Shown here piece after piece: positions 45,279 to 54,601 of a stretch of 64,000 bases of DNA. The position numbers and the translations under genes were made by a program. The notes under the pieces were generated by a model. The model ran no database searches. It was not told the origin of the DNA and saw nothing but the letters and a program-made list of their open reading frames with translations. The stretch spans positions 1,801,001 to 1,865,000 of the forward strand of contig NZ_CP005083.1 of assembly GCF_001563265.1 (NCBI RefSeq), read 5' to 3'. How positions within the stretch are numbered: the stretch's first letter is position 1; the number at the start of each line of letters is the position of its first letter. This DNA is from Sphingobium sp. TKS (lineage in GTDB: Bacteria > Pseudomonadota > Alphaproteobacteria > Sphingomonadales > Sphingomonadaceae).

Positions 45279-45476
45279 ATGACTTTTTTCAAGAACCTTT
45301 GGGCTGATCAGAGTGGTGCGTCGGCTGCTGAATATGCTTTGATCCTGGCCATTGTCGGCACCGGCATTGCCCTGGCTGCCTGGAACCTGGGCGGCGCGAT
45401 CAAGAACTCGATGAACGCTGCCACCAACTGCGTTGCGACGGTTGGTACCGGCAACGCGCCTGCAGCGAACTGCTAA
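45279..45476 (+). CDS. Flp-type IVb pilin (copy 2)
   Basis: A 65-residue second pilin, nearly identical to copy 1 through the leader and hydrophobic helix and different in the last 15 residues (VATVGTGNAPAANC). The two genes also share the leader TAGGGGTAAAAG, so the duplication included the ribosome site. It is 24 bases after copy 1. A hairpin follows, before cpaB. Confidence 0.95.
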   Translation: MTFFKNLWADQSGASAAEYALILAIVGTGIALAAWNLGGAIKNSMNAATNCVATVGTGNAPAANC

Positions 45477-45488
45477 ATTCATAAAAAT

Positions 45489-45518
45489 GGGAAGGCTGGT
45501 TACTTTGCTGGCCTTCCC
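45489..45518 (+). terminator. Hairpin between pilin and assembly genes
   Basis: GGGAAGGC (45489-45496) pairs with GCCTTCCC (45511-45518) and no U tract follows. Its place between abundant pilins and low-level assembly genes suggests partial termination or protection of pilin mRNA. Confidence 0.5.
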
Positions 45519-45546
45519 GTAACCTTCAATTCCGGGGGGGGTTGTC

Positions 45547-46473
45547 GTGGGGCAGCGCAGATCTCTTATCGTTCTAGGCCTCGCAATATTGCTGGGCCTC
45601 GCAGCCGTTTTCATCGCCAACTCCTATTTGACCAGCGCCGAAAAGGCGCCGCAAGCAGATGGCGGTATGGCGAAGGTCGTCGTGGCGACCGTGTCGCTAC
45701 CCTTCGGATCGGCGGTGACCGCCGAAAAGATACGCGTGGTAGACTGGCCCGCCAATTCGGTGCCGCCGGGCGCTTTTCGCGATCCTATCCAACTGACTTC
45801 GCTCGGTAAGGGCCGGGTCGTTCTGCGCCAGATCGAGCCAGGCGAGCCGATCCTGACCTCAAAGCTTTCGGGCGAAGGCGGGCGCGCAACGATGTCCGCC
45901 GTGCTCGCTCCTGAAATGCGCGCTGTCGCCGTGCGCGTGAGCGATGTGGCCGCCGCGGGCGGCTTCGTGCTTCCTGGCGATACCGTCGATGTCTTCGTCA
46001 CGCGCACGCTGACGGACCCCGTCGCTGGCAGCCAGCAGATCACCGACGTCCTGTTGCAAGGAACCCGCGTGATCGCCATCGACCAGAACGCCAACGACAC
46101 GTCGAAGGATCCGGCCGTCGGCAAGACCGCCACGCTGGAGGTCAATCAGGTCGACGCGCAGAAGCTGGTTCTGGCCCAGCAGGTCGGCCAGCTCACCCTG
46201 GTCCTGCGCAACCTTACCGACAAACCCAATCCGGCGGTGCAAACCGTGGGCATCGAGGATCTGCGCGACGGCGCTTATGTCGGCGGCTATGCTGGCCCGC
46301 GGGGCCGCGTTGCCGACCTCGCCTATCTGCCGCCGCGTCCCGCGTCCGCCTTCCGTCCGACGCGCCGCGCGGTGCCGAAGAACACGAACGCCCTGCCGTC
46401 AACCGCATCGGTCGAAATCGTGCGCGGCATGACCGGCACCAGCTATGAGGTGAAGCGCTATGGTTCCCGCTAA
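45547..46473 (+). CDS. cpaB: Flp pilus assembly protein CpaB (RcpC)
   Basis: A 308-residue protein with an N-terminal membrane anchor (SLIVLGLAILLGLAAVFIA), a SAF domain (about 40-110; VVATVSLPFGSAVTAEKIR, ILTSKLSGEG) and a RcpC domain (about 115-245; GFVLPGDTVDVFVTR). It assists secretin assembly in the periplasm. It starts at GTG 45547 after a run of G residues that serves as ribosome site, and overlaps the secretin gene by 14 bases. Confidence 0.93.
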   Translation: MGQRRSLIVLGLAILLGLAAVFIANSYLTSAEKAPQADGGMAKVVVATVSLPFGSAVTAEKIRVVDWPANSVPPGAFRDPIQLTSLGKGRVVLRQIEPGEPILTSKLSGEGGRATMSAVLAPEMRAVAVRVSDVAAAGGFVLPGDTVDVFVTRTLTDPVAGSQQITDVLLQGTRVIAIDQNANDTSKDPAVGKTATLEVNQVDAQKLVLAQQVGQLTLVLRNLTDKPNPAVQTVGIEDLRDGAYVGGYAGPRGRVADLAYLPPRPASAFRPTRRAVPKNTNALPSTASVEIVRGMTGTSYEVKRYGSR

Positions 46474-47965
46474 GTCTTTGCCGATGCAGGCGTTCTTCCT
46501 GGCGCTGAGCGCCGGAGCGTCGCTGCTGCCCATGCAGGTGCAGGCCCAGATCGCCTCGCTCAACGTCAGCAACGCCAATCATGCCGGTCAGCTCGACGTG
46601 CCGCTCAACAAGAGCCAGGTGCTGACCGTCGACCGGCCCTTTTCAAAGGCGCTGATCGGCAATCAGGAAATAGCCGACATCCTGCCCATGACCAACCGGT
46701 CGGTCTATGTGCTGGGCAAGAAGCCGGGTACGACGAGCCTGACGCTCTACGACAGCCGCAACATGTTGATCGCGGTAGTCGATGTGGCGGTCGGGCCGGA
46801 CGTGGTGACGTTGAAGCGGCAATTGTCGGAACTGCTGCCCGGCCAGCAGATCGGCGCGCGCATGTCCAATGACTCGGTGGTGCTGACTGGCACGGTGTCC
46901 AGCGCGGCGGCGGTCGATCGGGCGGTGCAGATCGCCAAGACCTATGCCGGGGACAAGGTCGTCAACATGCTCTCGGTCGGCGCGGCGCAGCAGGTGATGC
47001 TGGAAGTGCGCTTCTCCGAAATGTCGCGCGGTGCGGCCAAGCAGTTCGGCATCAACACCGCTTTCTTGTCCGACAGCGGCAAAGTGGTGGGCGGCATCGG
47101 TAACGCGGCGCAATCTTCCGCGATTCTGTCCGATGCCAATGGCAGGCCGATCGTGGATCTCGGCAAGATCCTCGACAGCTTCGGCATCGGCGCCGCCAAT
47201 TACTCGATAGGAAGCCTCAACCTCACCAGCGCGCTCGACGCGTTGGAGCGCAAGGGCGTCGTGACCACGCTGGCCGAGCCGACGCTGGTGGCGCTTTCGG
47301 GTGAAACGGCATCCTTCCTGGCGGGCGGCGAGTTCCCGATCCCGGTGGCGCAAAGCAATAGCGGCGGCAGTGGGGGCGGTAATGGCGGCAATGCCATCAC
47401 CATCGAGTTCAAGCCTTTCGGCGTCAGCCTCGGCTTCACGCCGACCGTGCTGGAAGATGGCATCATCAATCTGGTGGTGGAACCGGAAGTCAGTTCCATC
47501 GATCCTTCGGCATCGGTGACGGTGAATGGCCTCACCATTCCTGGGTTGCAGACCCGCCGGGCCAGTTCGACCCTGGAATTGCGCGATGGTCAGTCCTTCG
47601 CTCTGGCGGGGCTTTTGCGCAAGGATTTCCAGGATACCGTGCGGCAGTTCCCGATCCTGGGTTCCATCCCCATCATCGGCGCGCTTTTCCGGTCGAGCGG
47701 CTTTCAGAAGAGCGAGACCGAACTGGTCATCATCGTGACCCCGCGCCTGGTGAAGCCGATGCGGGCGGAGGATGTCAGCCTGCCCACCGATCGGGTCAGG
47801 CCGCCGCATGAGCTGGACCTGTTCCTGATGGGACGGACGGACAAGGCGGTGGGCATCAACCCGCTCAACCCGGATGCAATGCCGCCCGAAGCGCCCAAAA
47901 ATGCGCCCGCGCCGGCAAAGGAAGCACCCGCATCGGGCAAGGCGCCCAGCGGATATGAGCTGTGA
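46460..47965 (+). CDS. cpaC: Flp pilus secretin CpaC (RcpA)
   Basis: A 501-residue outer-membrane secretin. Signal peptide (about 1-28), pilus N-domain (about 45-115; SQVLTVDRPFSKALIGNQEIADI, given here as 45-65), BON domain (about 115-175), then the secretin core (about 245-420) with VxxxPTLVALSGETASFLAGGE and the closing RQFPILGSIPIIGALFRS in the usual order. The Pro/Ala tail is variable. It forms the pore through which the pilus leaves the cell. Confidence 0.94.
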   Translation: MVPAKSLPMQAFFLALSAGASLLPMQVQAQIASLNVSNANHAGQLDVPLNKSQVLTVDRPFSKALIGNQEIADILPMTNRSVYVLGKKPGTTSLTLYDSRNMLIAVVDVAVGPDVVTLKRQLSELLPGQQIGARMSNDSVVLTGTVSSAAAVDRAVQIAKTYAGDKVVNMLSVGAAQQVMLEVRFSEMSRGAAKQFGINTAFLSDSGKVVGGIGNAAQSSAILSDANGRPIVDLGKILDSFGIGAANYSIGSLNLTSALDALERKGVVTTLAEPTLVALSGETASFLAGGEFPIPVAQSNSGGSGGGNGGNAITIEFKPFGVSLGFTPTVLEDGIINLVVEPEVSSIDPSASVTVNGLTIPGLQTRRASSTLELRDGQSFALAGLLRKDFQDTVRQFPILGSIPIIGALFRSSGFQKSETELVIIVTPRLVKPMRAEDVSLPTDRVRPPHELDLFLMGRTDKAVGINPLNPDAMPPEAPKNAPAPAKEAPASGKAPSGYEL

Positions 47966-47979
47966 GCAGGAGATTTGTG

Positions 47980-48264
47980 ATGCGCGGAATCTGTTTTGGT
48001 TCGGCTCTGCTGCTGCCGCTGCTGGCTGGTTGCACGGCCAATGACCCCACTTTCGGCGGAGCGGTGCGCAGCAATTATGCGATGCAGGTGATCAATCCTG
48101 ACCCGCATTATGAGGGCACGCTGGTCGAAGGTGGCGATGGTCAGCGTTCCGCCGCAGCGGTGGAGCGCTATCGCACCGATAAGGTGAAGCCGCCCCAGTC
48201 GATCCGCACGACCAGTGGCACCGGTGGGGGCGCTGGTGGTTCTGGCGGTGGCCGCGCCAACTGA
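47980..48264 (+). CDS. Small lipoprotein in the CpaD position
   Basis: A 94-residue protein. The signal peptide ends in the lipobox LLAGC (Cys about 17), and a Gly-rich tail (TGGGAGGSGGGRAN) closes it. In most Tad loci the gene after the secretin is cpaD/rcpB, a lipoprotein of about 220 residues; this one lacks the main CpaD domain but keeps a short segment (YAMQVINPDPHYEG) of similar feel. It may be a reduced pilotin. ATG 47980 follows AGGAG; GTG 47962 overlaps the secretin stop. Confidence 0.7.
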   Translation: MRGICFGSALLLPLLAGCTANDPTFGGAVRSNYAMQVINPDPHYEGTLVEGGDGQRSAAAVERYRTDKVKPPQSIRTTSGTGGGAGGSGGGRAN

Positions 48265-48283
48265 TTGAGTGAGGAGTGATTCC

Positions 48284-49852
48284 ATGTCTCGCGCTCAGGA
48301 AAGTTTGTTGCAGTCGGCCAGTGGCGCGGTGGCGCCCACGGTCGCTCTGTCGCTTTTCGCGCTGATCGCGGCCGGCGGGATTGCTTTTGATTATGCGCGG
48401 CTTGCCGGCATGGACAGCGAATTGCAGAGCGCGGCGGATCAGGCGGCATTGGCTGCGGCAAGCCAGCTTGACGGAGCGACCGGAGCATGCAGCAGGGCGG
48501 CCAATGCGGCGAGGAACCTGATTGCCAATGACAGCCGCTTCGCGAATGATGGCGCGGCGCCCCTTATAACGATCGCTGATGAGCCCGACTGTGATGCGAC
48601 GGGATCAATCCGGTTTTTCGAAACCAAGGACAAGTCCAAAGCCGCTGTGGACGACGCCACGGCCAATTTCGTGGAAGTCACAGTAGGCACCCGGTCGGCT
48701 TTCTACGCCTTGACGCCCATAGTTTCGGCGATTTCTTCCGGCCCGATTGCGGCGACCGCCTATGCCGGCGTCGGTTCGGCAATCTGCGGGGCCGTGCCTT
48801 TCTTCATCTGCAATCCCGATGAGCCGATCGGTAACACCGATCCCTATTATGCGGTTTCGATCCCGTCCGGCACGGGCATTGTGATGGCGGAAGGCGGCAC
48901 GCAATGGGGGCCGGGTAATTTCGGCTTCGTCGATCAGGCGGGCAGAGGCGCAAGCAGCGTAGCGGAGGCTCTTGCTTCGAACGCATTGTTCAGCAACTGC
49001 GCGCCAACCGAAAATGTGACCATGGAAACGGGCAACCTTCTTAACGCGGTTCGCGATTCGCTTAACATGCGGTTCGATTTTCTGCCGGGCAATAATTCCG
49101 CATGCTCGAGCCCGCCTTGCTCTCCGTCCACGAATGTGCGCAAGGACGTGGTTCGCGGCGCCACCTGCTCCTGGCAGCAAAATCCAGCCGACAGTACCAA
49201 TTACACGACCAAGCGTTATCGACCAACCTCACCCACCGTGCCGCTCGATTCTTCCATCACGCCGGAGATAATGGGCTTTCCGCGTGACATGATGCATGCG
49301 ACCGGTGGTAGCTATTCTTCGCGTATCGGCGATGGGGTTTGGGACAGAGCCGCCTATTTCCGGTCGAACCATCCAGGCCTTGATTGGCAGAATACCACTG
49401 GCCTGGGTCCGAATGTTACCCGTTATCAAGCCTATTTGTGGGAAGCGGCGGATCCTGCCACCCGGCTGACGACGCAGGTTACGTCGGGTAATGCGAGTCT
49501 GGCTGCCTACAGTACCCCTCAGGCAGGCCAGTGCAATTATCCGGGCGTTGCGCCCAATACGAACAATATCGACAGACGTCGCCTTACCGCTGCCGTGGTC
49601 AATTGCCGTATCGCTGACCAGAAGAAACAATTGAATGGCAAGAAGACGATTCCGGTAGGGGGCTATATCGATGTCTTCATGGTCGAACCGAGCATGGATC
49701 GCACCAAATGCGACGGCAACCAGAATGGCTGCTCCGCTTCCTACACGAGCCGGAACGATGTCTACGTGGAAGTCATCGGCGCGTCGGGCACTGGCGAAGG
49801 TGGCGGCACTCCGCAGATCACGCGGCGCGATACTCCGCGCCTCATAGAGTGA
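48284..49852 (+). CDS. TadG-like pilus-associated protein
   Basis: A 522-residue protein with the N-terminal TadE/G-like helix (GAVAPTVALSLFALIAAGGIAFDYARL) followed by SELQSAADQAALAAASQL, the TadG signature. A large extracytoplasmic part is rich in Cys and Asn. It probably anchors or terminates the pilus. No von Willebrand domain MIDAS motif is evident. AGGAG precedes ATG 48284; the cysteine content suggests disulfides formed after export. Confidence 0.85.
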   Translation: MSRAQESLLQSASGAVAPTVALSLFALIAAGGIAFDYARLAGMDSELQSAADQAALAAASQLDGATGACSRAANAARNLIANDSRFANDGAAPLITIADEPDCDATGSIRFFETKDKSKAAVDDATANFVEVTVGTRSAFYALTPIVSAISSGPIAATAYAGVGSAICGAVPFFICNPDEPIGNTDPYYAVSIPSGTGIVMAEGGTQWGPGNFGFVDQAGRGASSVAEALASNALFSNCAPTENVTMETGNLLNAVRDSLNMRFDFLPGNNSACSSPPCSPSTNVRKDVVRGATCSWQQNPADSTNYTTKRYRPTSPTVPLDSSITPEIMGFPRDMMHATGGSYSSRIGDGVWDRAAYFRSNHPGLDWQNTTGLGPNVTRYQAYLWEAADPATRLTTQVTSGNASLAAYSTPQAGQCNYPGVAPNTNNIDRRRLTAAVVNCRIADQKKQLNGKKTIPVGGYIDVFMVEPSMDRTKCDGNQNGCSASYTSRNDVYVEVIGASGTGEGGGTPQITRRDTPRLIE

Positions 49853-49861
49853 GGCGGAGCA

Positions 49862-50389
49862 ATGTTTGTGCGCCTTTTCAAGGAACAGTCAGGCTCATCC
49901 GCCGCCGAAATGGCGCTGGTGACGCCATTGCTTATCGCGCTGATGTTCGGCGCGTTCGAACTTGGCAATTATTTTCTGAGCGAGCATGTCGTGGTCAAGG
50001 CGGTAAGAGATGGTGCCCGCTATGCCGGCCGGCTGAGTTTTTCCAATTACAGTTGCACTTCGGCATCGACCGATAACGTACCGGGGGGCACGGTCGAAGC
50101 GGATACGCGCAATCTGGTGCGGACCGGGCAACTGACTGGCGGCACCGCGCGACTTAACGGTTGGACGGACCCGCAATCGATCAATGTCACCTATGACTGT
50201 GTTGATCCTTCCAGTGTGAGCGCTTCGGGCATTTATGAAGGGATGAACTTCATTCCCGTCGTGAAGGTAGCAACGACCACCAACAGTGCTCATCGGCTTC
50301 AATATCAATCGTTATTCAATAAGCTGGGGTTCGACAGCAGCGCCTTGTATCTGAATGCCAGCTCTCAATCGCCGGTGATGGGGCTATGA
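49862..50389 (+). CDS. TadE-family pseudopilin (copy 1)
   Basis: A 175-residue minor pilin-like protein. It has the prepilin-type leader and helix (QSGSSAAEMALVTPLLIAL with F and G residues after) and the TadE pattern VVVKAVRDGARYAGR. It should be processed by the prepilin peptidase and act in pilus assembly. It is followed with a 4-base overlap by a second TadE-type gene. Confidence 0.9.
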   Translation: MFVRLFKEQSGSSAAEMALVTPLLIALMFGAFELGNYFLSEHVVVKAVRDGARYAGRLSFSNYSCTSASTDNVPGGTVEADTRNLVRTGQLTGGTARLNGWTDPQSINVTYDCVDPSSVSASGIYEGMNFIPVVKVATTTNSAHRLQYQSLFNKLGFDSSALYLNASSQSPVMGL

Positions 50390-51003
50390 AAAAGCTGATC
50401 ACCACCTTGATCCGTGATAGTAGGGCTTCTTCCGCGGCGGAGTTTGCGCTTGTCTTGCCGCTCCTGCTTATCTTCCTGCTCGGCATCTTCGATGTCGGGC
50501 GGTTGATGTGGACCTGGAACCGTGCGGAGAAGGCCACCCAGATGGGCGTCCGCTATGCCGTCGCGACTGATCCGGTGGCAACCGGCATCGCGACATACAG
50601 CTTTGCGACCGGCGCCAGCAGCATCGCTCAGGGGGCATCGATCGGCACCTCATATTTTTCATCGATGACATGCACTTCCACCACCTGCGGCTCATGCAGT
50701 GGCAGCGCATGCAACTCCTTGATCACGCCGTATAATTCGACCGCCTTCACAAATATTGTGAACCGGATGCGGGCATTCCTGCCGGAACTCGGGGCGACCA
50801 ATGTCGAAGTTCAATATAGCAATTCCGGGATCGGCTATTCGGGTGATCCGAACGGCCCTGATATAGCGCCCTTGGTGACGGTAAGAGTCAAGGGCATGGC
50901 CTTTCAGCCTATCCTACTCATGCTTTTCAAGACATCGATTACATTACCCAGTTTCAGCGCCGCCCTCACCATGGAAGACGGCCAGGGAACGGCATCAAAT
51001 TGA
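50386..51003 (+). CDS. TadE/TadF-family pseudopilin (copy 2)
   Basis: A 205-residue TadE-like protein: leader RASSAAEFALVLPLLLIFL, then FDVGRLMWTWNRAEKATQMGVRYAV. Several Cys (TCTSTTCGSCSG) cluster in the middle and may form disulfides. It likely corresponds to TadF. It overlaps the previous gene by 4 bases and the next by 4 bases. Confidence 0.9.
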   Translation: MKKLITTLIRDSRASSAAEFALVLPLLLIFLLGIFDVGRLMWTWNRAEKATQMGVRYAVATDPVATGIATYSFATGASSIAQGASIGTSYFSSMTCTSTTCGSCSGSACNSLITPYNSTAFTNIVNRMRAFLPELGATNVEVQYSNSGIGYSGDPNGPDIAPLVTVRVKGMAFQPILLMLFKTSITLPSFSAALTMEDGQGTASN

Positions 51004-52235
51004 GGGACAAGATCTTGGGCATCGTGACAAACACAGCGGAACCCGCCGAGAACTGGACCCTCAATATCGGGGATGAGGGGCTTCACCTCATCCTGTCCGA
51101 GCAGGAGATGCAGGCGTCCGACATATTGGGCGACCGGCTGACCGGGCAGTCGCTGACCCTCTCCATGCTGGCTGCCACAGCACCCGTGCCGCAGCAACTT
51201 GCCGCCGACGCCAAGGCAATCATCATCGAGGTGCAGCCTGACAATGAGGCCTCCATGGTGCGGCTCGCGGGACTGCGGGCGGCGCATCCCAAGCTGATGC
51301 TGGTGGCGGCGGTCCGCGATGCGCAGATTGCGGTCGTGCGCGCCTTGCTGCGCAGCGGGATCAACGACGTCATCGAATTGCCGCTGCGCGCTCATGATCT
51401 CGCGGCGATCATGGACGATCTGAGGAGCCGCATCGCCGCGACCCGCCAGGATGAGGTCAGGACCGGCCAGCTCGTCTCGATCATCAAGAGCGTCGGCGGC
51501 GTCGGCGCAACCACCATCGCGACGCAGGCCGCCAGCCTCCACGCCCGGTCCGTCAAGCAGAACGGCGCCGAAGTCTGTCTGTTCGATCTGGATATCCAGT
51601 TCGGCAATGCGGGCACCTTCCTGGGCATCTCCTCGCCGCTGACGCTGGCCGACCTTCTCAACGCGGGCAATCGCGTCGATAATGAGCTGTTGAGGACCGT
51701 CACCCTCGAAACCTCCACCGGCCTGCGTCTGGTGATGGCTCCGCCGGAGATCATGCCGATCGAGGCGGTGAACGCCGATCAGATCTTCCGCATCGTGGAA
51801 CTGGCGCAGCGCAATTTCGATACGGTCTATCTGGACCTGCCGGGCAACTGGACCAACTGGTCGATGTCGCTGGTGGCGCGTTCGCAGGTCGTGTTCCTGG
51901 TGTGCGAACTCACCATCGCCAGCCTGCGGCAGGCGCGGCGGCAGATTTCGCTGCTGCGCGATCAGGATATCGATCCTTCGCGCATCCATGTCATCGCCAA
52001 TCGCGTGGAGAAGAAATTCTTCCGCGCCATTGGTCTGGAGGACGCGGCTGCGGCGCTGGATCATCCGGTGAAGCTGAGCATCGCCAATGATTTCCCGTTG
52101 GTCAGCTCTGCGCTCGATCAGGGCGTGCTGATCCAGGAATTGAAGGCGCGCAGCCGCATCTGCAAGGATTTGCAGGATATTGTCGATTGTTGCGTTCAGG
52201 CGGCCGAGGCCGAGCGTCAGGCGGAGAAAAGCTGA
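51000..52235 (+). CDS. cpaE: Pilus localisation ATPase CpaE (TadZ)
   Basis: A 411-residue protein with a receiver-like N-terminal domain (about 40-150) lacking the usual phosphoacceptor surroundings, then a MinD/ParA-type ATPase (about 155-390) with GGVGATTIATQAA as deviant Walker A and CLFDLDIQFG as Walker B. It directs pilus machinery to its place in the cell. It starts at TTG 51000 overlapping the previous stop (TTGA); GTG 51021 is a less likely start. Confidence 0.9.
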   Translation: MRDKILGIVTNTAEPAENWTLNIGDEGLHLILSEQEMQASDILGDRLTGQSLTLSMLAATAPVPQQLAADAKAIIIEVQPDNEASMVRLAGLRAAHPKLMLVAAVRDAQIAVVRALLRSGINDVIELPLRAHDLAAIMDDLRSRIAATRQDEVRTGQLVSIIKSVGGVGATTIATQAASLHARSVKQNGAEVCLFDLDIQFGNAGTFLGISSPLTLADLLNAGNRVDNELLRTVTLETSTGLRLVMAPPEIMPIEAVNADQIFRIVELAQRNFDTVYLDLPGNWTNWSMSLVARSQVVFLVCELTIASLRQARRQISLLRDQDIDPSRIHVIANRVEKKFFRAIGLEDAAAALDHPVKLSIANDFPLVSSALDQGVLIQELKARSRICKDLQDIVDCCVQAAEAERQAEKS

Positions 52236-53596
52236 TGTGGCAGATCCGAAAAGGGGAAGCCGGGCGGGGCGACCCGCGGGACGAAGTCGGACCGACCGAG
52301 ACGGAGGTCGTCCACTGGGAAGAGGACCGGCATACCGACCTCAAGGTCGCTTTGCATCAGAAGCTGATCGACATCATCAACCTCTCCGCGCTGGAAACAA
52401 TGTCGCGGGCGCAGGTAGAGGTCGAGGTCGGTGAAATCGTCCATGAACAATTGGCGCTTCAAAAACATGCGCTCAATCTGGAAGAGCGCCGACGGCTGGT
52501 GTCGGACATTTTGGACGAGCTGCTGGGTCTGGGTCCGCTAGAGCCGCTGCTGAAGGACCACAGCATCACCGACATATTGGTGAACGGCCACAAGGTCGTG
52601 TTCGTGGAGCGCAATGGCCGGCTGGTCGAAACCGCCACCCGGTTCAAGGATGAGAAGCATCTGCTGCGCATCATCCAGAAGATCGTGGCTGCGGTCGGCC
52701 GACGGATCGATGAGGCTTCGCCCTTTGTCGATGCGCGCCTGGCCGATGGATCCCGCGTCAATGCGGTGGTGCCGCCGCTCGCGATCGACGGGTCGCTGCT
52801 TTCCATCCGCAAATTCGCCAAGATACCGATCAGCATGGCGCGGCTCACCGAATTGGGCAGCGTGCCCGCGCCCATGGCGCAGGTGCTTGCGGCCGTGGTG
52901 GAGGCGCGCCGCAATGTGCTGATCTCCGGCGGCACCGGCTCGGGCAAGACGACGCTGCTCAACGCCATGTCGGCTGCCATTGACGAGCATGAGCGTATCG
53001 TCACCATCGAGGATTCTGCCGAACTGCAATTGCAGCAGCGCCATGTCGCGCGGCTGGAAACCCGCCCCCCCAATATCGAGGGCCGCGGTGAAGTCACGCA
53101 GCGGGACTTGGTCAAGAACGCCCTGCGCATGCGGCCCGACCGCATCATCGTCGGTGAAGTCCGCGCCGGGGAGGCGTTCGACATGCTCCAGGCGATGAAC
53201 ACCGGCCATGACGGTTCCATGACCACCGTTCATGCCAATACCGCTCGCGACGCATTGTCCCGCGTCGAGCAAATGATCGGCATGAGCGGCATCGAGATCT
53301 CGCCTCGGTCGGCACGGGCGCAGATCGCTTCGGCGCTGAACGTGGTGGTGCAGGTCGGGCGTCTGGCCGACGGTCGCCGCCGCTTGCTCAGCTTGTCGGA
53401 GATCACCGGCATGGAAGGGGAGGTCATCACCATGCAGGACATCTTCCGCTTCAAGATGACCGGACGCGATGAGAATAATATGGTGCGGGGCCATTTCGAG
53501 GCCACCGGCATCCGTCCCAAATTCATGAGTGAGCTGGCCGATCGGGGGATCAACCTGCCCGCCGAACTCTTCCGTCCCGATGCGGTGATACACTGA
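52235..53596 (+). CDS. cpaF: Pilus assembly ATPase CpaF (TadA)
   Basis: A 453-residue type II/IV secretion ATPase. It has Walker [16 protein letters not shown], Asp box [10 protein letters not shown], Walker [17 protein letters not shown] and the His box [11 protein letters not shown]. It powers pilin polymerisation and, in some Tad systems, retraction. A disordered charged N-terminus of about 50 residues precedes the core. The start overlaps the cpaE stop (TGATG). Confidence 0.95.
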   Translation: MWQIRKGEAGRGDPRDEVGPTETEVVHWEEDRHTDLKVALHQKLIDIINLSALETMSRAQVEVEVGEIVHEQLALQKHALNLEERRRLVSDILDELLGLGPLEPLLKDHSITDILVNGHKVVFVERNGRLVETATRFKDEKHLLRIIQKIVAAVGRRIDEASPFVDARLADGSRVNAVVPPLAIDGSLLSIRKFAKIPISMARLTELGSVPAPMAQVLAAVVEARRNVLISGGTGSGKTTLLNAMSAAIDEHERIVTIEDSAELQLQQRHVARLETRPPNIEGRGEVTQRDLVKNALRMRPDRIIVGEVRAGEAFDMLQAMNTGHDGSMTTVHANTARDALSRVEQMIGMSGIEISPRSARAQIASALNVVVQVGRLADGRRRLLSLSEITGMEGEVITMQDIFRFKMTGRDENNMVRGHFEATGIRPKFMSELADRGINLPAELFRPDAVIH

Positions 53597-54597
53597 TGAA
53601 CACGCTCTATATCCGCGTCTTCGTCCTTATCCTGCTGTTCGCGGCGGTGATGCTGACGATCGAAGGTATTTCGAGCTGGTTGCGTGCGCGGGCGACGACC
53701 GATCGCGTCGTCAATCGGCGCTTGAAGATGATCGCCGCAGGCTTTGAACGCAGCACCGTCCTTTCCAAGCTGCGGCGCAGCGATGAAGCGCTCGGTTTCG
53801 ACCGCTCCACCCTGCTTGGGCGGGCCGGGTTGGGGATCATGCGGGTGCTGCATGGCGCGGGGCTGACGTTCCCGGCGCGTACCGTGTTGATGGCGATGCT
53901 GATCGCGGCGGGCGTGTTGTTCCTGTTGGTGATGGTCGGCGGCATGGCGTCGGGCTATGCGTTGACGGCGGGTATGTTCGTGATGGCGGCGGCCTTTGCG
54001 GGCGCGCTTGGGATTGCCCTGCCGCTGATGGTGCTGACGCGGCTGGCCCAGCGGCGGCGCAAGAAGATGGAGGAGCAATTTCCGGTCGCGCTCGACACTT
54101 TCGTCCGGGGCTTGCGCGCGGGCCATCCAATCGCCGCCGCGCTCGAACTGCTGACCAAGGAAATGCGCGATCCCATCGGCAGCGAATTCGGCATCGTCGT
54201 CGATGAAGTCACCTATGGCGCCGACCTGCGCGACGCTCTCCAGCGAATGGCGGAGCGGTGGGATATGAACGAGATGCACATGTTCGTGATTTCCCTGTCG
54301 GTGCAGAGCGAGACGGGCGGCAACCTGGCCGAAATCCTCGAAAATCTCTCCGCAGTGATCCGCGAGCGGGCGAGCCTCTTCATGAAGGTGCGGGCGCTGA
54401 GTTCGGAAGGGCGGATGACCGCCGTGATGCTGACGGCATTGCCGATCCTGACCTTTTGCGGGCTGTTCCTGGTCAACCCGGCCTTTTATCTGGACGTCGC
54501 GCAGGACAGCATGTTCATCATCGGCTTCACTGGCCTTATTCTCCTCTACATCATCGGCTTCGTCACGATACGCCGCATGGTCGACCTGAAGGTATGA
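53596..54597 (+). CDS. tadB: Pilus inner-membrane platform protein TadB
   Basis: A 333-residue platform protein with two N-terminal and two C-terminal transmembrane helices flanking a cytoplasmic GspF domain (FPVALDTFVRGLRAGHPIAAALELL, VQSETGGNLAEILENLS). It works with TadC to couple the ATPase to pilin assembly. It overlaps cpaF by one base and precedes tadC by 4 bases. Confidence 0.93.
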   Translation: MNTLYIRVFVLILLFAAVMLTIEGISSWLRARATTDRVVNRRLKMIAAGFERSTVLSKLRRSDEALGFDRSTLLGRAGLGIMRVLHGAGLTFPARTVLMAMLIAAGVLFLLVMVGGMASGYALTAGMFVMAAAFAGALGIALPLMVLTRLAQRRRKKMEEQFPVALDTFVRGLRAGHPIAAALELLTKEMRDPIGSEFGIVVDEVTYGADLRDALQRMAERWDMNEMHMFVISLSVQSETGGNLAEILENLSAVIRERASLFMKVRALSSEGRMTAVMLTALPILTFCGLFLVNPAFYLDVAQDSMFIIGFTGLILLYIIGFVTIRRMVDLKV

Positions 54598-54601
54598 TGC
54601 G

